From: Frankia canadensis
GTDB taxonomy: Bacteria > Actinomycetota > Actinomycetes > Frankiales > Frankiaceae
Direction: 5' to 3'
DNA length: 52,641 nucleotides
Assembly (NCBI RefSeq): GCF_900197875.1
Contig: NZ_FZMO01000135.1
Location: 1 to 52,641, forward strand
The notes beneath the pieces were generated by a model. It made no database searches and was not told the DNA's origin. It worked only from the letters and a program-made list of their open reading frames with translations. Below, piece by piece: positions 41,051-49,308 of the stretch (position 1 is the first letter of the stretch; every line of letters starts with the position of its first letter). Position numbers and translations under genes: made by a program.

Positions 41051-41540
41051 TCTTTGACATCTCTTTCGGTGTCGGCAAGCGCAGATACGGGAGTTCAATG
41101 GCCGTCGAAGATGCGGCCAAAAATGAGCACGGAAATTTAGGGGCAGCACGGACTAATTAATGTCGGTGAGCCCTGTTCAGGTGCATGAGGAAAGCAGTCG
41201 ATACCGAGCGGCGCGGTCGGACACGGTCAGGGATCACGCCCCGGCATGAACGGCGATCAGGTCAGGAGGAATGACCAGTTCACCGGGCCACCGCCTCAGC
41301 GGCGGCGCGCGGCGACGAGAACGGCACGGCAGGACCTAGGGCAGGCCGCGAAAACCGTGCGAGAACGATGGGACGGCGGCGAGCGATCGGCGACCACCAC
41401 CCGTCGCCCCGTCAGGACGTGGGCAGCTCCCACCAGGCCCGTCGCGGACCGTAGAAGGCGCCGACCGATCTGGCGACCCGCTTGGTCGGGCCGGCCGGCC
41501 GGAGGAGTTCCCGAGGCACAGGCAACGTGGAGTCCTTCCC

Positions 41541-41712
41541 GTACGCCTGCGAGGTTAGCTGTCGGGTGCGGGCCGGGAAGCCCGGTCGCCTGCGTGCAGA
41601 CGACTTAACCCCAAGGGCGATCGTGACGGGACCGCCCGGCGGAACCTGGTTCCCCCGCTTCTGCCCCAGCTGTCTCGGAGGGACCCCGGGCCGGGGGCAG
41701 AACTCGGCGTCA
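41541..41712 (-). ncRNA. c-di-AMP riboswitch (ydaO/yuaA type)
   Basis: On the minus strand the 3' signature CCCGACAGCTAACCTCGCAG is almost identical to the ydaO consensus (CCGUCAGCUAACCUCGUAAGCG). Upstream are the other hallmarks: TTCTGCCCC pairing with GGGGCAGAA, the GCGGGGGAACCA element and TTGGGGTTAA. P1 pairs ACGCC (near 41706-41710) with GGCGT (41543-41547). It lies in the leader of the cell-wall hydrolase, about 490 bases before its start. In Streptomyces such riboswitches control rpfA-type genes; there c-di-AMP turns expression off. Confidence 0.9.
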
Positions 41713-41736
41713 GCCCGGAGCAACGTGTGCCCGGCA

Positions 41737-41774
41737 ACCGTAGCGAACTACCCTGGGTAGTTACAAGTACTTGT
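41737..41774 (-). promoter_or_regulatory. Promoter with two palindromes, upstream of riboswitch and cell-wall hydrolase
   Basis: On the minus strand TTGTAA (41766-41761) and TACGGT (41742-41737) form a sigma-70-like promoter with an 18-base spacer; transcription would begin near 41730, just before the riboswitch. The spacer is almost entirely the perfect palindrome AACTACCC-N-GGGTAGTT (41746-41762). A second palindrome ACAAGTACTTGT (41763-41774) overlaps the -35. Both are classic repressor positions. Confidence 0.6.
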
Positions 41775-42101
41775 TCCGTGCGAAACCACGGACACACCCA
41801 TGACGCTGCGTGCATTTCGCTGCAATGTCGCAACTCTCAGACATCACCCGAAGCATCGTGTACGACGCACATCACCGCTCATGTCCGACTCGTGCCCGAC
41901 CTGGGCGGACCTGGACGTCAACGCGGACCAGATCGGAGTGAGCGGCGGAAGCGATCGCACAGTCACCGCACGCGCCAGGGCGGTCGCGTTCGGCTCGGGC
42001 GACGGGTTCGCCCCGGCGTCACGCGCCGGGGCGAACCGCAGGGACCGGGTGCCGGCCTCAGCGCGGCATCCCGGAGGCGCCGGCCTGCTGCCTGACCGGT
42101 G
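41775..42101. other. Intergenic stretch, nothing recognised
   Basis: 327 bp between the cell-wall hydrolase promoter and the end of the copper-storage-like gene. A small plus-strand frame at 41800-42369 is the mirror of the cysteine-rich gene and not credible. No RNA signature was found. Confidence 0.5.
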
Positions 42102-42458
42102 TCAGGCCGCCGCGCCGGCCATCGCCGCGCAGCTGTCCAGGCAGGACCGGCAGGCGCGGGCGAGGCGGGCGAGCTGGGCGTCGCGCGGCATCCGCTCGCA
42201 CATCTCGGCGCAGGCGCCGCACACCCGCACGCACATCGCGCACATGCCCCCGTGGAAGGGCGACATGCGGCACATCATGTCCGCGCAGGTCCGGGTCACC
42301 GCCGCGCAGTCCATCATCAGCCGCATGTCGTCCGCGTTCATCATGCTGCCCGGCATGTCCATACAGTAGGAGATGGTCTCCTCACACAATGCCGAGCAGG
42401 ACATGCACTCCTCGATTGCCCTGCGCATCTTTTCGGTGATGGTTTCGGCGTGCTGCAC
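42102..42458 (-). CDS. Cytosolic copper-storage protein (Csp-like four-helix bundle, DUF326)
   Basis: 118 residues containing 15 cysteines at 18, 21, 25, 32, 51, 58, 63, 73, 76, 80, 83, 87, 103, 106 and 110. The CxxC/CxxxC spacing along helices (ECMSCSALC, MCAMCVRVCGACAEMC, CRSCLDSC) is that of Csp proteins, whose bundle core binds many Cu(I) ions. There is no signal peptide, so it resembles the cytosolic Csp3 type. The start is the GTG at 42458, six bases after GGAGGTG. No copper regulator or transporter is adjacent. Confidence 0.88.
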   Translation of the reverse strand: MQHAETITEKMRRAIEECMSCSALCEETISYCMDMPGSMMNADDMRLMMDCAAVTRTCADMMCRMSPFHGGMCAMCVRVCGACAEMCERMPRDAQLARLARACRSCLDSCAAMAGAAA

Positions 42459-42742
42459 AGCAAACACCTCCGGTCGGTGGACGGCGTCCTTGACGCCACC
42501 TCGAGGCCCCGACGGGCAACGACACCGACCCGACCGGGGCCCCTCCGACAATAGCTCCGACGAACAGACGCGCATCTCGGCCGCCCTCCGGAGCCCGCCG
42601 CCCGACTCCTCGAAGACGCCCGAAAACATCACCCTCCGACCTCCCGCAATGCATTCCGGAATCCTGGAGGGAATCACCTCCCGAGTTTCGGGTTCTGGAT
42701 ACCGGCGACAGGTCGGGACTGTTCCCACCGATGGCGTACGGG

Positions 42743-44233
42743 TCAGGGTGAGGTCCGATGGCTGGTCTGCCCGGCGGCCGGCGTTCGCGCGCCCGCGGCG
42801 GGCGCCGCGGACCAGACGGGCGAGCCGGGCGGAACGAGCTCGGCGGGCAGCCGCGGATGTGCCAGCACCGCCCGGCCGCCCACGAAGACGCCGCGCACGG
42901 CATCCGGCCTGGTGAACAACTCCAGGTCGGCCGGATCCTCGTCCAGCAGGATCGCGTCGAGGACATAGCCGGTCTCGATGCGTCCGAGCCGGTCGCCGAC
43001 GCCGCACAGTCGTGCTCCGTTCGCGGTCGCGGCGAGCAGGGCCTCGGGTGGGGTCAGGCCGGCGCGGCGCAGATGGGTGATCTCGGCGAGGTTGCCGCCG
43101 TGGCGGCTGTGGTGCCGGGCGTCGCTGCCCAGCGCGATGGACACACCCGCCGCGCGGGCGACGGCGATGGTCTCGGCCAGCGCGGCGGCGGTGGCCTCGG
43201 CTCGTTCGACCGCCCAGCCGGGTAGCACGCCGGTGCCGGCGAGCGCGGCGAGGTCGAGGTAGGCGCTCAGGGTGGGCACCAGGGTCACGCCCCGCGCGGC
43301 CATCGCCGCGCCGGCCCGCTCCCCCAGGCCGATCCCGTGCTCGATCGACCGGGCGCCCGCGGCGGCCGCCGTCTCCACCGCCCGATCACCGAGCGCGTGC
43401 ATCATCACCGGCCTGCGGTAGCGGGCCGCCTCGGCGACGGCCTCGGTCAGCTGGGCCCGGGTGAAAGGCAGGTCAGGCGCGGACCCGCCGCGCACCGGCG
43501 GTGCCGACAGCACGCCGCCGCTGGCATGGATCAGCACCCAGTCGGCGCCGGCGCGCAGGACCCCACGCACCGCGGTGGGCAGGTCGCCGGCCGCGGTGAC
43601 GGTGTGCGCCGGGCGCCCCGGGTACTCCGGCCCGAGCACCTCCTGCGCGGATTCCAGGCCGGGGCCGAGGAGCGCGCCGTCGCCGTGGCGCCCGGTCCGA
43701 CTGAGCGGCACGACGCAGACCGTGAGGCGGGGACCCGGGACGACCCCGGCGAACAGCGCGTCACGCAGGCCGGCGTCGGCACCGCCGGCGTCGCGCAGGC
43801 CGGTGACACCGGCGTGCACCGCGGCCCGCAGCGCACCGGCGCTGGCCAGGTAGCGCCCGGACAGCGGGGTCGTCATCAGCTCGAGTGGATCATAGGTGGA
43901 CTGGGTCACGTGGGCGTGGCAGTCCACCACGCCCGGCATCAGCCACAGCCCCCGGGCATCGACGTCGACGGCGGACCGGTCGAGCGCCAGCCCCGGCCCG
44001 ATCGCCTGGATGACGCCGGCGCGCACGGCGACGTCGACGGGCGCGCCGAAGCGGCCCCGGCGGTCGAGGACGTGCGCCTCACGCAGAGTGAAGTCGGCGA
44101 GCCCGGCGGTGCGGCGCTCCGGCTGGGCCACCTGGCCGCCGTCGCCGGCGGCCCCCCGGGTGGGCCACGGCGCGGGCGGCACCGGACGGTCGGGGCCGGG
44201 CGGTCCACCGGATGGTGCGAGGGGATCGTTCAT
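42743..44233 (-). CDS. Amidohydrolase (imidazolonepropionase/prolidase-like), with non-canonical metal site
   Basis: 496 residues. TIM-barrel amidohydrolase: DCHAHV (His106/His108), MMHALGD (His279), IEHG (His299) and LGSDA (Asp371). The position normally holding the carbamylated lysine (VKIxATGGV) reads VLIHASGGV, so Leu234 replaces Lys. A basic N-terminus rich in Pro is extra. It could be a peptidase-like or ring-opening hydrolase with one metal, or it may be inactive. Start ATG at 44233 with AGGAA upstream. It reads toward the copper-storage gene, about 285 bp away. Confidence 0.82.
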   Translation of the reverse strand: MNDPLAPSGGPPGPDRPVPPAPWPTRGAAGDGGQVAQPERRTAGLADFTLREAHVLDRRGRFGAPVDVAVRAGVIQAIGPGLALDRSAVDVDARGLWLMPGVVDCHAHVTQSTYDPLELMTTPLSGRYLASAGALRAAVHAGVTGLRDAGGADAGLRDALFAGVVPGPRLTVCVVPLSRTGRHGDGALLGPGLESAQEVLGPEYPGRPAHTVTAAGDLPTAVRGVLRAGADWVLIHASGGVLSAPPVRGGSAPDLPFTRAQLTEAVAEAARYRRPVMMHALGDRAVETAAAAGARSIEHGIGLGERAGAAMAARGVTLVPTLSAYLDLAALAGTGVLPGWAVERAEATAAALAETIAVARAAGVSIALGSDARHHSRHGGNLAEITHLRRAGLTPPEALLAATANGARLCGVGDRLGRIETGYVLDAILLDEDPADLELFTRPDAVRGVFVGGRAVLAHPRLPAELVPPGSPVWSAAPAAGARTPAAGQTSHRTSP

Positions 44234-44829
44234 GGCGGGTGCCGTTCCTGCCGAAGTCGACGACCTTCCCCACGGCCGCGGCATGTCCGCCCCGCGCCGG
44301 GCGCGTGCCCGGTCCGGCGGGAGCGGCCCGCGTCGCGCTGGCCGGTGATCCGCGCCGGAGGTCCGGCGCGGCCGAGGAAAGGTCCGGAATGCCGCGGTCG
44401 TCAGCGCGGACAGGCCGTCGCGCTGACCCGGCAGGTGTCGATATGCCGACGATGGGTGAGCACGCGGCGCTCGCCGCGCACGCCCGTCCGGCCGGCCCGC
44501 GAAGCCGGGCCCGGCGAGTTCTCGCCCGTCCACCCCTCGCGGGACATCGCAGCCTCCCCGGCCTCGACCGGCACCGGGGAGGCCGATGGCCGTCCGCCGC
44601 GGTCGGCGTCGTCAGGCCACCACCGTAACCAGCGCCTGGGAGTGACGCAAAGGAACCGCGGGGCCGCCGAATGACACCGTCAGCGATCGACGACACCCGA
44701 CCACCTGATCGACAGTGCCCGGTCGGTGACCCGATCGCCGATCCCACGGGCAGGCCGGCGCGGGCCGACGCCGGCCAACTGGATCACTGCGCGTGACAGA
44801 TGCGCCGCCTCCTGGTCACACTAGCGACG
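44234..44829. other. Divergent intergenic stretch, no gene recognised
   Basis: 596 bp between the amidohydrolase and the DUF309 gene. Several open frames are arginine-rich and unsupported. It may carry promoters in both directions, but I see no clear hexamers. Confidence 0.5.
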
Positions 44830-45312
44830 ATGACCACATCACCACATCCCCGGCGGCCCGAGGCCCGGCCGCGGCCCGGTGCCGAACGCCCCCGCGACGC
44901 GCTCGGGCGACCGCTGCCCTTCGGGGCGAAGGGTGTGGTGCCGCTGGACCTGCCCGCCGTGCTGCCGCCGCCGGCCGCGCTCGCCGCCGCCCAGCACCTG
45001 CTCGACACCGGTCGGCCGTTCCAGGCGCACGAGGTGCTGGAGGCCGCGTGGAAGTCGGCGGACGCGCGGGACCGCGGGCTGTGGCGCGCGCTGACCCAGC
45101 TCGCCGTCGGCATCACCCATCTGGCCCGGGGCAACACCTGCGGCGGCATCGCGGTCCTCACCCGCGCCGGCGAGGGGCTCGCCCCCTACGCCGCACGCCC
45201 GCCGTACGAGGTGGACGTGGCCGGCCTGCGCCGCTGGATCGACCGCCGCGTCGCCGAGGCGGCGAGCCCGGGCTGGGCGCAGTCGCCACGCCCGCCCCGG
45301 CTCCTCGGCTGA
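44830..45312 (+). CDS. DUF309-family protein
   Basis: 160 residues. The DUF309 signature is clear: AQHLLDTGRPFQAHEVLEAAWKSA (with HEVLE) and LWRALTQLAVGITHLARGN. Members are small helical proteins of unknown biochemical function, found near many metabolic genes. A disordered, proline-rich N-terminus of ~45 residues precedes the domain. The ATG at 44830 lacks a strong ribosome binding site, and an ATG at 44800 is an alternative. Confidence 0.8.
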   Translation: MTTSPHPRRPEARPRPGAERPRDALGRPLPFGAKGVVPLDLPAVLPPPAALAAAQHLLDTGRPFQAHEVLEAAWKSADARDRGLWRALTQLAVGITHLARGNTCGGIAVLTRAGEGLAPYAARPPYEVDVAGLRRWIDRRVAEAASPGWAQSPRPPRLLG

Positions 45313-45323
45313 CGCCCACCGCC

Positions 45324-45414
45324 GACGATGCCCACACGCGACGACGCCCACGCGCGACGATGCCCACGCGCGGCGATGGTGGCGGGCGACGACGGTGGCG
45401 GGCGACGATGTTGG
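45324..45414. repeat. 16-bp tandem repeat, about 5.5 copies
   Basis: Units of 16 bases begin at 45324, 45340, 45356, 45372, 45388 and (partial) 45404. Consensus GACGATGCCCACGCGC changes to GACGACGGTGGCGGGC in the later copies. It lies directly after the DUF309 gene, with no coding role. The remaining 160 bp before the thiolase hold nothing else recognised. Confidence 0.88.
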
Positions 45415-45576
45415 AATGCGCGTTCCCCGCGACTTGTTGCCCCGTCAAGAGCGGGCTCGTAGCGTCAGGCCGGACGATCGTGGGGGTGCGGCCGTCGGAG
45501 CACGCCACGCAGTACCGAAGCGACACGAGCGGGGCGACGGAGTGATCCGGCGGCCCTGGTGACGAGGGAGATTCCC

Positions 45577-46770
45577 ATGGCAGACGCAGTCATCGTCGAC
45601 GCGGTCCGCACGGCGTCGGGCCGGGGCAAGCCGGGTGGGGCCCTGTCCGGGGTGCACCCCGTGGAGCTGCTGGCCACCGTCCTCGGCCAGCTCGTCAGCC
45701 GCAACGACCTCGACCCGGCCCTGGTCGACGATGTGATCACCGGATGTGTGAGCCAGGCGGGCGAGCAGTCCGCCAACATCGGCCGGACAGCCGTGCTGTC
45801 CGCGGGCTTCCCCGAGTCGGTCCCCGCGACGACGATCGACCGCCAGTGCGGCTCGAGCCAGCAGGCCGCGCACTTCGCCGCGCAGGGCGTGCTCGCCGGC
45901 GCCTACGACATCGTCATCGCCTGCGGTGTCGAGTCGATGAGCCGGGTGCCGATGGGCTTCTCCACCGCCGGCCAGGACCCGAACGGCCCGAGCATCCGCG
46001 CCCGTTACCCGGAGGGCCTGGCCAGCCAGGGCATCGGCGCCGAGCTGATCGCCGCGCGGTGGAAGTTCACCCGCGACGAGCTGGACGCCTTCTCCGCGCG
46101 GTCGCACGAGCTCGCCGCCGCCGCGGCGCGGGCCGGCGACTTCGCCGGGGAGATCGTCCCGGTGGAGATCACGCTGCCCGACGGCACGACCGCGACCCAC
46201 CTGGTCGACGAGACCGTGCGGCCCGCGACGACCTTCGAGGCCCTGAGCAAACTGCGGCCGTCCTTCCACACCGAGCAGTGGGCCGCCCGGTTCCCGGAGA
46301 TCGGCTGGCACATCACCGCGGGCAACTCCTCGCCGCTCACCGACGGCGCCTCCGCGGTGCTCATCATGAGTGCCGAGCGGGCGAACGAGCTCGGCCTGCG
46401 CCCGCGGGCCCGCTTCCACAGCTTCGCCGTGGCCGGCGACGACCCGCTGCTGATGCTGACCGCGCCGATCCCGGCGACCCGCAAGGTCCTGGCCCGGGCC
46501 GGTCTGACCATCGATGACATGGACGCCTACGAGGTCAACGAGGCGTTCGCGCCGGTGCCGCTGGCCTGGGCGCGCGACACGGGGGCCGACCCCGCGAGGC
46601 TCAACCCGCGGGGTGGGGCGATCGCCCTCGGGCACGCCCTCGGCGGCTCCGGCACCCGGCTGCTCACCACGCTGGTCAACCACCTGGAGGCCACCGGCGG
46701 CCGCTACGGCCTGCAGACGATGTGCGAGGGCGGGGGCATGGCCAACGCCACCGTCATCGAGCGGCTCTGA
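45577..46770 (+). CDS. Acetyl-CoA C-acyltransferase (thiolase)
   Basis: 397 residues, complete thiolase. The nucleophilic Cys91 is in DRQCGSSQQA. The C-terminal half has EVNEAFAPVPLAW, NPRGGAIALGHALGGSG (His353) and CEGGGMANA (Cys383). It forms or cleaves beta-ketoacyl-CoA, in fatty-acid oxidation or as an acetoacetyl-CoA thiolase; specificity cannot be decided. The ATG at 45577 is chosen over one six codons upstream because GAGGGAG precedes it at good distance. It ends before the strong hairpin at 46782-46815. Confidence 0.93.
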   Translation: MADAVIVDAVRTASGRGKPGGALSGVHPVELLATVLGQLVSRNDLDPALVDDVITGCVSQAGEQSANIGRTAVLSAGFPESVPATTIDRQCGSSQQAAHFAAQGVLAGAYDIVIACGVESMSRVPMGFSTAGQDPNGPSIRARYPEGLASQGIGAELIAARWKFTRDELDAFSARSHELAAAAARAGDFAGEIVPVEITLPDGTTATHLVDETVRPATTFEALSKLRPSFHTEQWAARFPEIGWHITAGNSSPLTDGASAVLIMSAERANELGLRPRARFHSFAVAGDDPLLMLTAPIPATRKVLARAGLTIDDMDAYEVNEAFAPVPLAWARDTGADPARLNPRGGAIALGHALGGSGTRLLTTLVNHLEATGGRYGLQTMCEGGGMANATVIERL

Positions 46771-46781
46771 CGGCACCCGGA

Positions 46782-46815
46782 CCGGCGCCGGCGCGGGTGT
46801 GCGCGCCGGCGCCGG
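46782..46815. terminator. Bidirectional hairpin between thiolase and DUF4232 gene
   Basis: CCGGCGCCGGCGC (46782-46794) pairs perfectly with 46803-46815 around 8 bases. It separates two convergent stop codons and probably terminates both. Confidence 0.75.
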
Positions 46816-46833
46816 CCTCGGGCGGACCCCCGG

Positions 46834-47499
46834 TCAGCGGGTCAGGGTGGTCACCGAGAGCTGCTGCACCGCCGGGTTGACGCAGGCCGAGACGCCCGAC
46901 AGCGGCAGCCGCAGCGCGGTGGTGTTGGCCGGCGGGTAGATACGCAGCGCCGCGACCGGGGTGGTCTGCGAGGTCTGCTCGCAGCCTTCCTGGAGGCCGG
47001 GATGGACGGTGCGCAGCGTCGCCGTCGCGGACGCGCCCGGAGCCAGCCGCGCCGACGCGCCGGCGGGACCCGTCCGCACCGCCGGCGCGCCGACCTGCCG
47101 ACCGGCCGCGTCGACGTAGGACACGCCGGGGAAGCCCCGCAGCAGGCAGGTCGCGGAGCCGGTGTTGGTCAGGACCAGTTTCTCGTAGGTGCTGCCGGCG
47201 GCGCCCTCCGCGTCGGCTGAGCGCACCGTCAGCCGCGACGTCGGGCACAGCCCACCATCCGGAGCGACGGCCCCTGCCTCGGACGGAGTCGGCGCGGCCG
47301 GGGCGGCCGCGGGTGCGGACGGTGTCACGCCCGGCGCCGCGGCCGCGCTGGCGGCGGTCGGCATCGCCGGCTGCTCCGACTCGGCCGGCACCTCGGCCAC
47401 CGTCGTCTCGCCGAGGGGCGGTCCGCCGGCCAACCCGCCGACCGGCGCCTGGTGCGACGAGGGGCGACGCGGCTGGGAACCCCGCTGGATCCGATGCAT
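46834..47499 (-). CDS. DUF4232-domain protein
   Basis: 221 residues. The C-terminal ~135 residues match DUF4232: LCPTSRLTVRSADAE, YEKLVLTNTGSATCLLRGFPGVSYVD, and the closing CVNPAVQQLSVT. Two cysteines pairs are expected to be disulfides. Members are normally secreted or lipid-anchored, but here the first ~85 residues are disordered and Pro/Ala-rich with no hydrophobic signal. Either the true start is elsewhere or an unusual export route is used. The ATG at 47499 has AGGGAGG upstream. Confidence 0.75.
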   Translation of the reverse strand: MHRIQRGSQPRRPSSHQAPVGGLAGGPPLGETTVAEVPAESEQPAMPTAASAAAAPGVTPSAPAAAPAAPTPSEAGAVAPDGGLCPTSRLTVRSADAEGAAGSTYEKLVLTNTGSATCLLRGFPGVSYVDAAGRQVGAPAVRTGPAGASARLAPGASATATLRTVHPGLQEGCEQTSQTTPVAALRIYPPANTTALRLPLSGVSACVNPAVQQLSVTTLTR

Positions 47500-47907
47500 G
47501 GCGACCTCCCTGTCCGGCGCCCGGAACGACCCCGGCGCCCGGATGCTCTGCGGCACCTGGATGCTCGTCCGGCACGCGGGCGTGAGATCCGGCGACGTCG
47601 TCCTTACTCTTCCCGCTGTCACCCTCCGTGACACCCGCGAGAGCGGACCCGGGCCGTGATCTTCTACCGATGCCCGTGCCGACCCTGGACCGTCCGGCGG
47701 CGACAGGCCATCGTGAGGAGGAGCCGTCGCGCGGACGACCGCGGTGAAACGGACGGCGCGCCCGGCGCGTTGAAACCCAGGTGACGGGGTACGGCCAGCG
47801 CACCGGGGCGACCAGCACCGACCGGAAGGGATCATGAAGGACTCCGACGACGCCGGATGTAGTTCCGGCCGACCCACGTATGCAGAAGCGCCGACGGGGG
47901 TCGACCG
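47500..47907. other. Divergent intergenic stretch, nothing recognised
   Basis: 408 bp between the DUF4232 and the CNNM genes. It includes a degenerate GGCGCCCGGA pair near 47516-47541. No gene or RNA is supported. Confidence 0.5.
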
Positions 47908-49308
47908 ATGATCGAGGCGCTTCTGCTGATAGTCGGTCTCGCGCTCGTCGCCACGTGCGGCGTGTTCGTGGCCGCCGAGTTCGCCTTCGTCACCGCCGAC
48001 CGGCCCACGGTGGAGCGGGCCGCGCAGGCCGGCGACCGGGGCGCCAGGGGTGTGCTCGCCGGTCTGCGCACCCTGTCGACCCAGCTCTCCGGGGCGCAGC
48101 TGGGCATCACCGTGACCAACCTCGCCATCGGCTTCCTCACCGAGCCGGCGATCGCGCAGCTGCTGCACGGCCCGGTGCGGGCGCTCGGGGCCTCCGACGG
48201 GGTCGTCGACGCGCTGTCGGTGACGATCGCGATGGTCCTCGCCACCGCGGTCGCGATGGTCTTCGGCGAGCTGGTGCCGAAGAACCTGGCCCTGGCCCAT
48301 CCGCTGGCCACCGCCCGCGCGGTGCAGGGCCCGCAGCGTGCCTTCACCCGGGCGACGAGCCTGCTCATCCGCTCCCTGAACGCGACCGCGAACCGGTTGC
48401 TGCATCGCCTCGGCATCGAACCGCTGGAGGAGCTCGCCTCCGCTCGCTCGGCGCAGGAGCTGTTCTCCCTGGTGGGACGTTCCGCCGAGCATGGCACGCT
48501 GTCCCAGGAGACGGCGACGCTCGTGCAGCGGTCCCTGCTGTTCGGTGACCGCACCGCCGAGGACGTGATGACACCGCGGATGCGGATGCGCACGGTCCAG
48601 GCGGACGACCCGGTGAGCGAGGTCATCATCCTCACCCGTCGCACGGGCCACTCCCGTTTCCCCGTGCTCGGCGCCGACAGCGACGACGTCGTCGGGGTCG
48701 TCCACATCAAGAACGCCGTCGGCGTCCCGGAGGAGGATCGCGACCGCACGCCGGCCCGCGCGGTGATGGTCGCGCCGGTGACCGTGCCGTCCACCCTGCT
48801 GCTGGAGCCGCTGCTGGAGACGCTGCGCGCCGGCGGCCTGCAGATGGCCATCGTCGTCGACGAGTTCGGTGGCACGGACGGCCTGGTCACCGCGGAGGAT
48901 CTCATCGAGGAGATCGTCGGTGACGTCGTCGACGAGCACGACCGGGTCTCGCCGCGGGCGCTGCGCCGCCGGGACGGCAGCTGGCTGCTGTCCGGTCTGT
49001 TGCGCCCCGAGGAGGCCGGCAACATCACCGGCATCCCCGTGCCCACCGACGACACCTACCAGACGCTCGGCGGGCTGATGGCCCGCGAGCTCGGCCGGAT
49101 CCCCCGGGCGGGCGACGCGACGGCGGTCGGGGGCGTGCGTTTCACCGTGGAGCGGATGGACGGCCGCCGCGTCGACCGGGTCCGCCTGGATCCCGTGGCC
49201 CCGACCGGTGTGACGACCGTGGACGACGATCCCCCGCGACGCCCGGCCGGCGATCCGTCCGCGCGGCGTTCGGGCGCCGAGGCGACCGGACAGGCGGCGG
49301 ACCGATGA
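47908..49308 (+). CDS. CNNM/HlyC-CorC family transporter with CBS pair
   Basis: 466 residues. Residues ~1-180 are a DUF21 (CNNM) membrane domain (AAEFAFVTADRPTVERAA, GAQLGITVTNLAIGFL, MVFGELVPKNLALA). Two CBS domains follow (VMTPRMRMRTVQ, HSRFPVLGADSDDVVGVVHIKNA), then a CorC_HlyC domain (LLSGLLRPEEAGNITG). Such proteins are implicated in Mg2+ or Co2+ efflux and were once called hemolysins. The next gene overlaps by 4 bp (ATGA), making a coupled pair. Start ATG at 47908. Confidence 0.9.
   Translation: MIEALLLIVGLALVATCGVFVAAEFAFVTADRPTVERAAQAGDRGARGVLAGLRTLSTQLSGAQLGITVTNLAIGFLTEPAIAQLLHGPVRALGASDGVVDALSVTIAMVLATAVAMVFGELVPKNLALAHPLATARAVQGPQRAFTRATSLLIRSLNATANRLLHRLGIEPLEELASARSAQELFSLVGRSAEHGTLSQETATLVQRSLLFGDRTAEDVMTPRMRMRTVQADDPVSEVIILTRRTGHSRFPVLGADSDDVVGVVHIKNAVGVPEEDRDRTPARAVMVAPVTVPSTLLLEPLLETLRAGGLQMAIVVDEFGGTDGLVTAEDLIEEIVGDVVDEHDRVSPRALRRRDGSWLLSGLLRPEEAGNITGIPVPTDDTYQTLGGLMARELGRIPRAGDATAVGGVRFTVERMDGRRVDRVRLDPVAPTGVTTVDDDPPRRPAGDPSARRSGAEATGQAADR

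Noticed and set aside
41800-42369. Small plus-strand gene
   Set aside because: It is the mirror of the cysteine-rich copper-storage gene, which has a clear family pattern.
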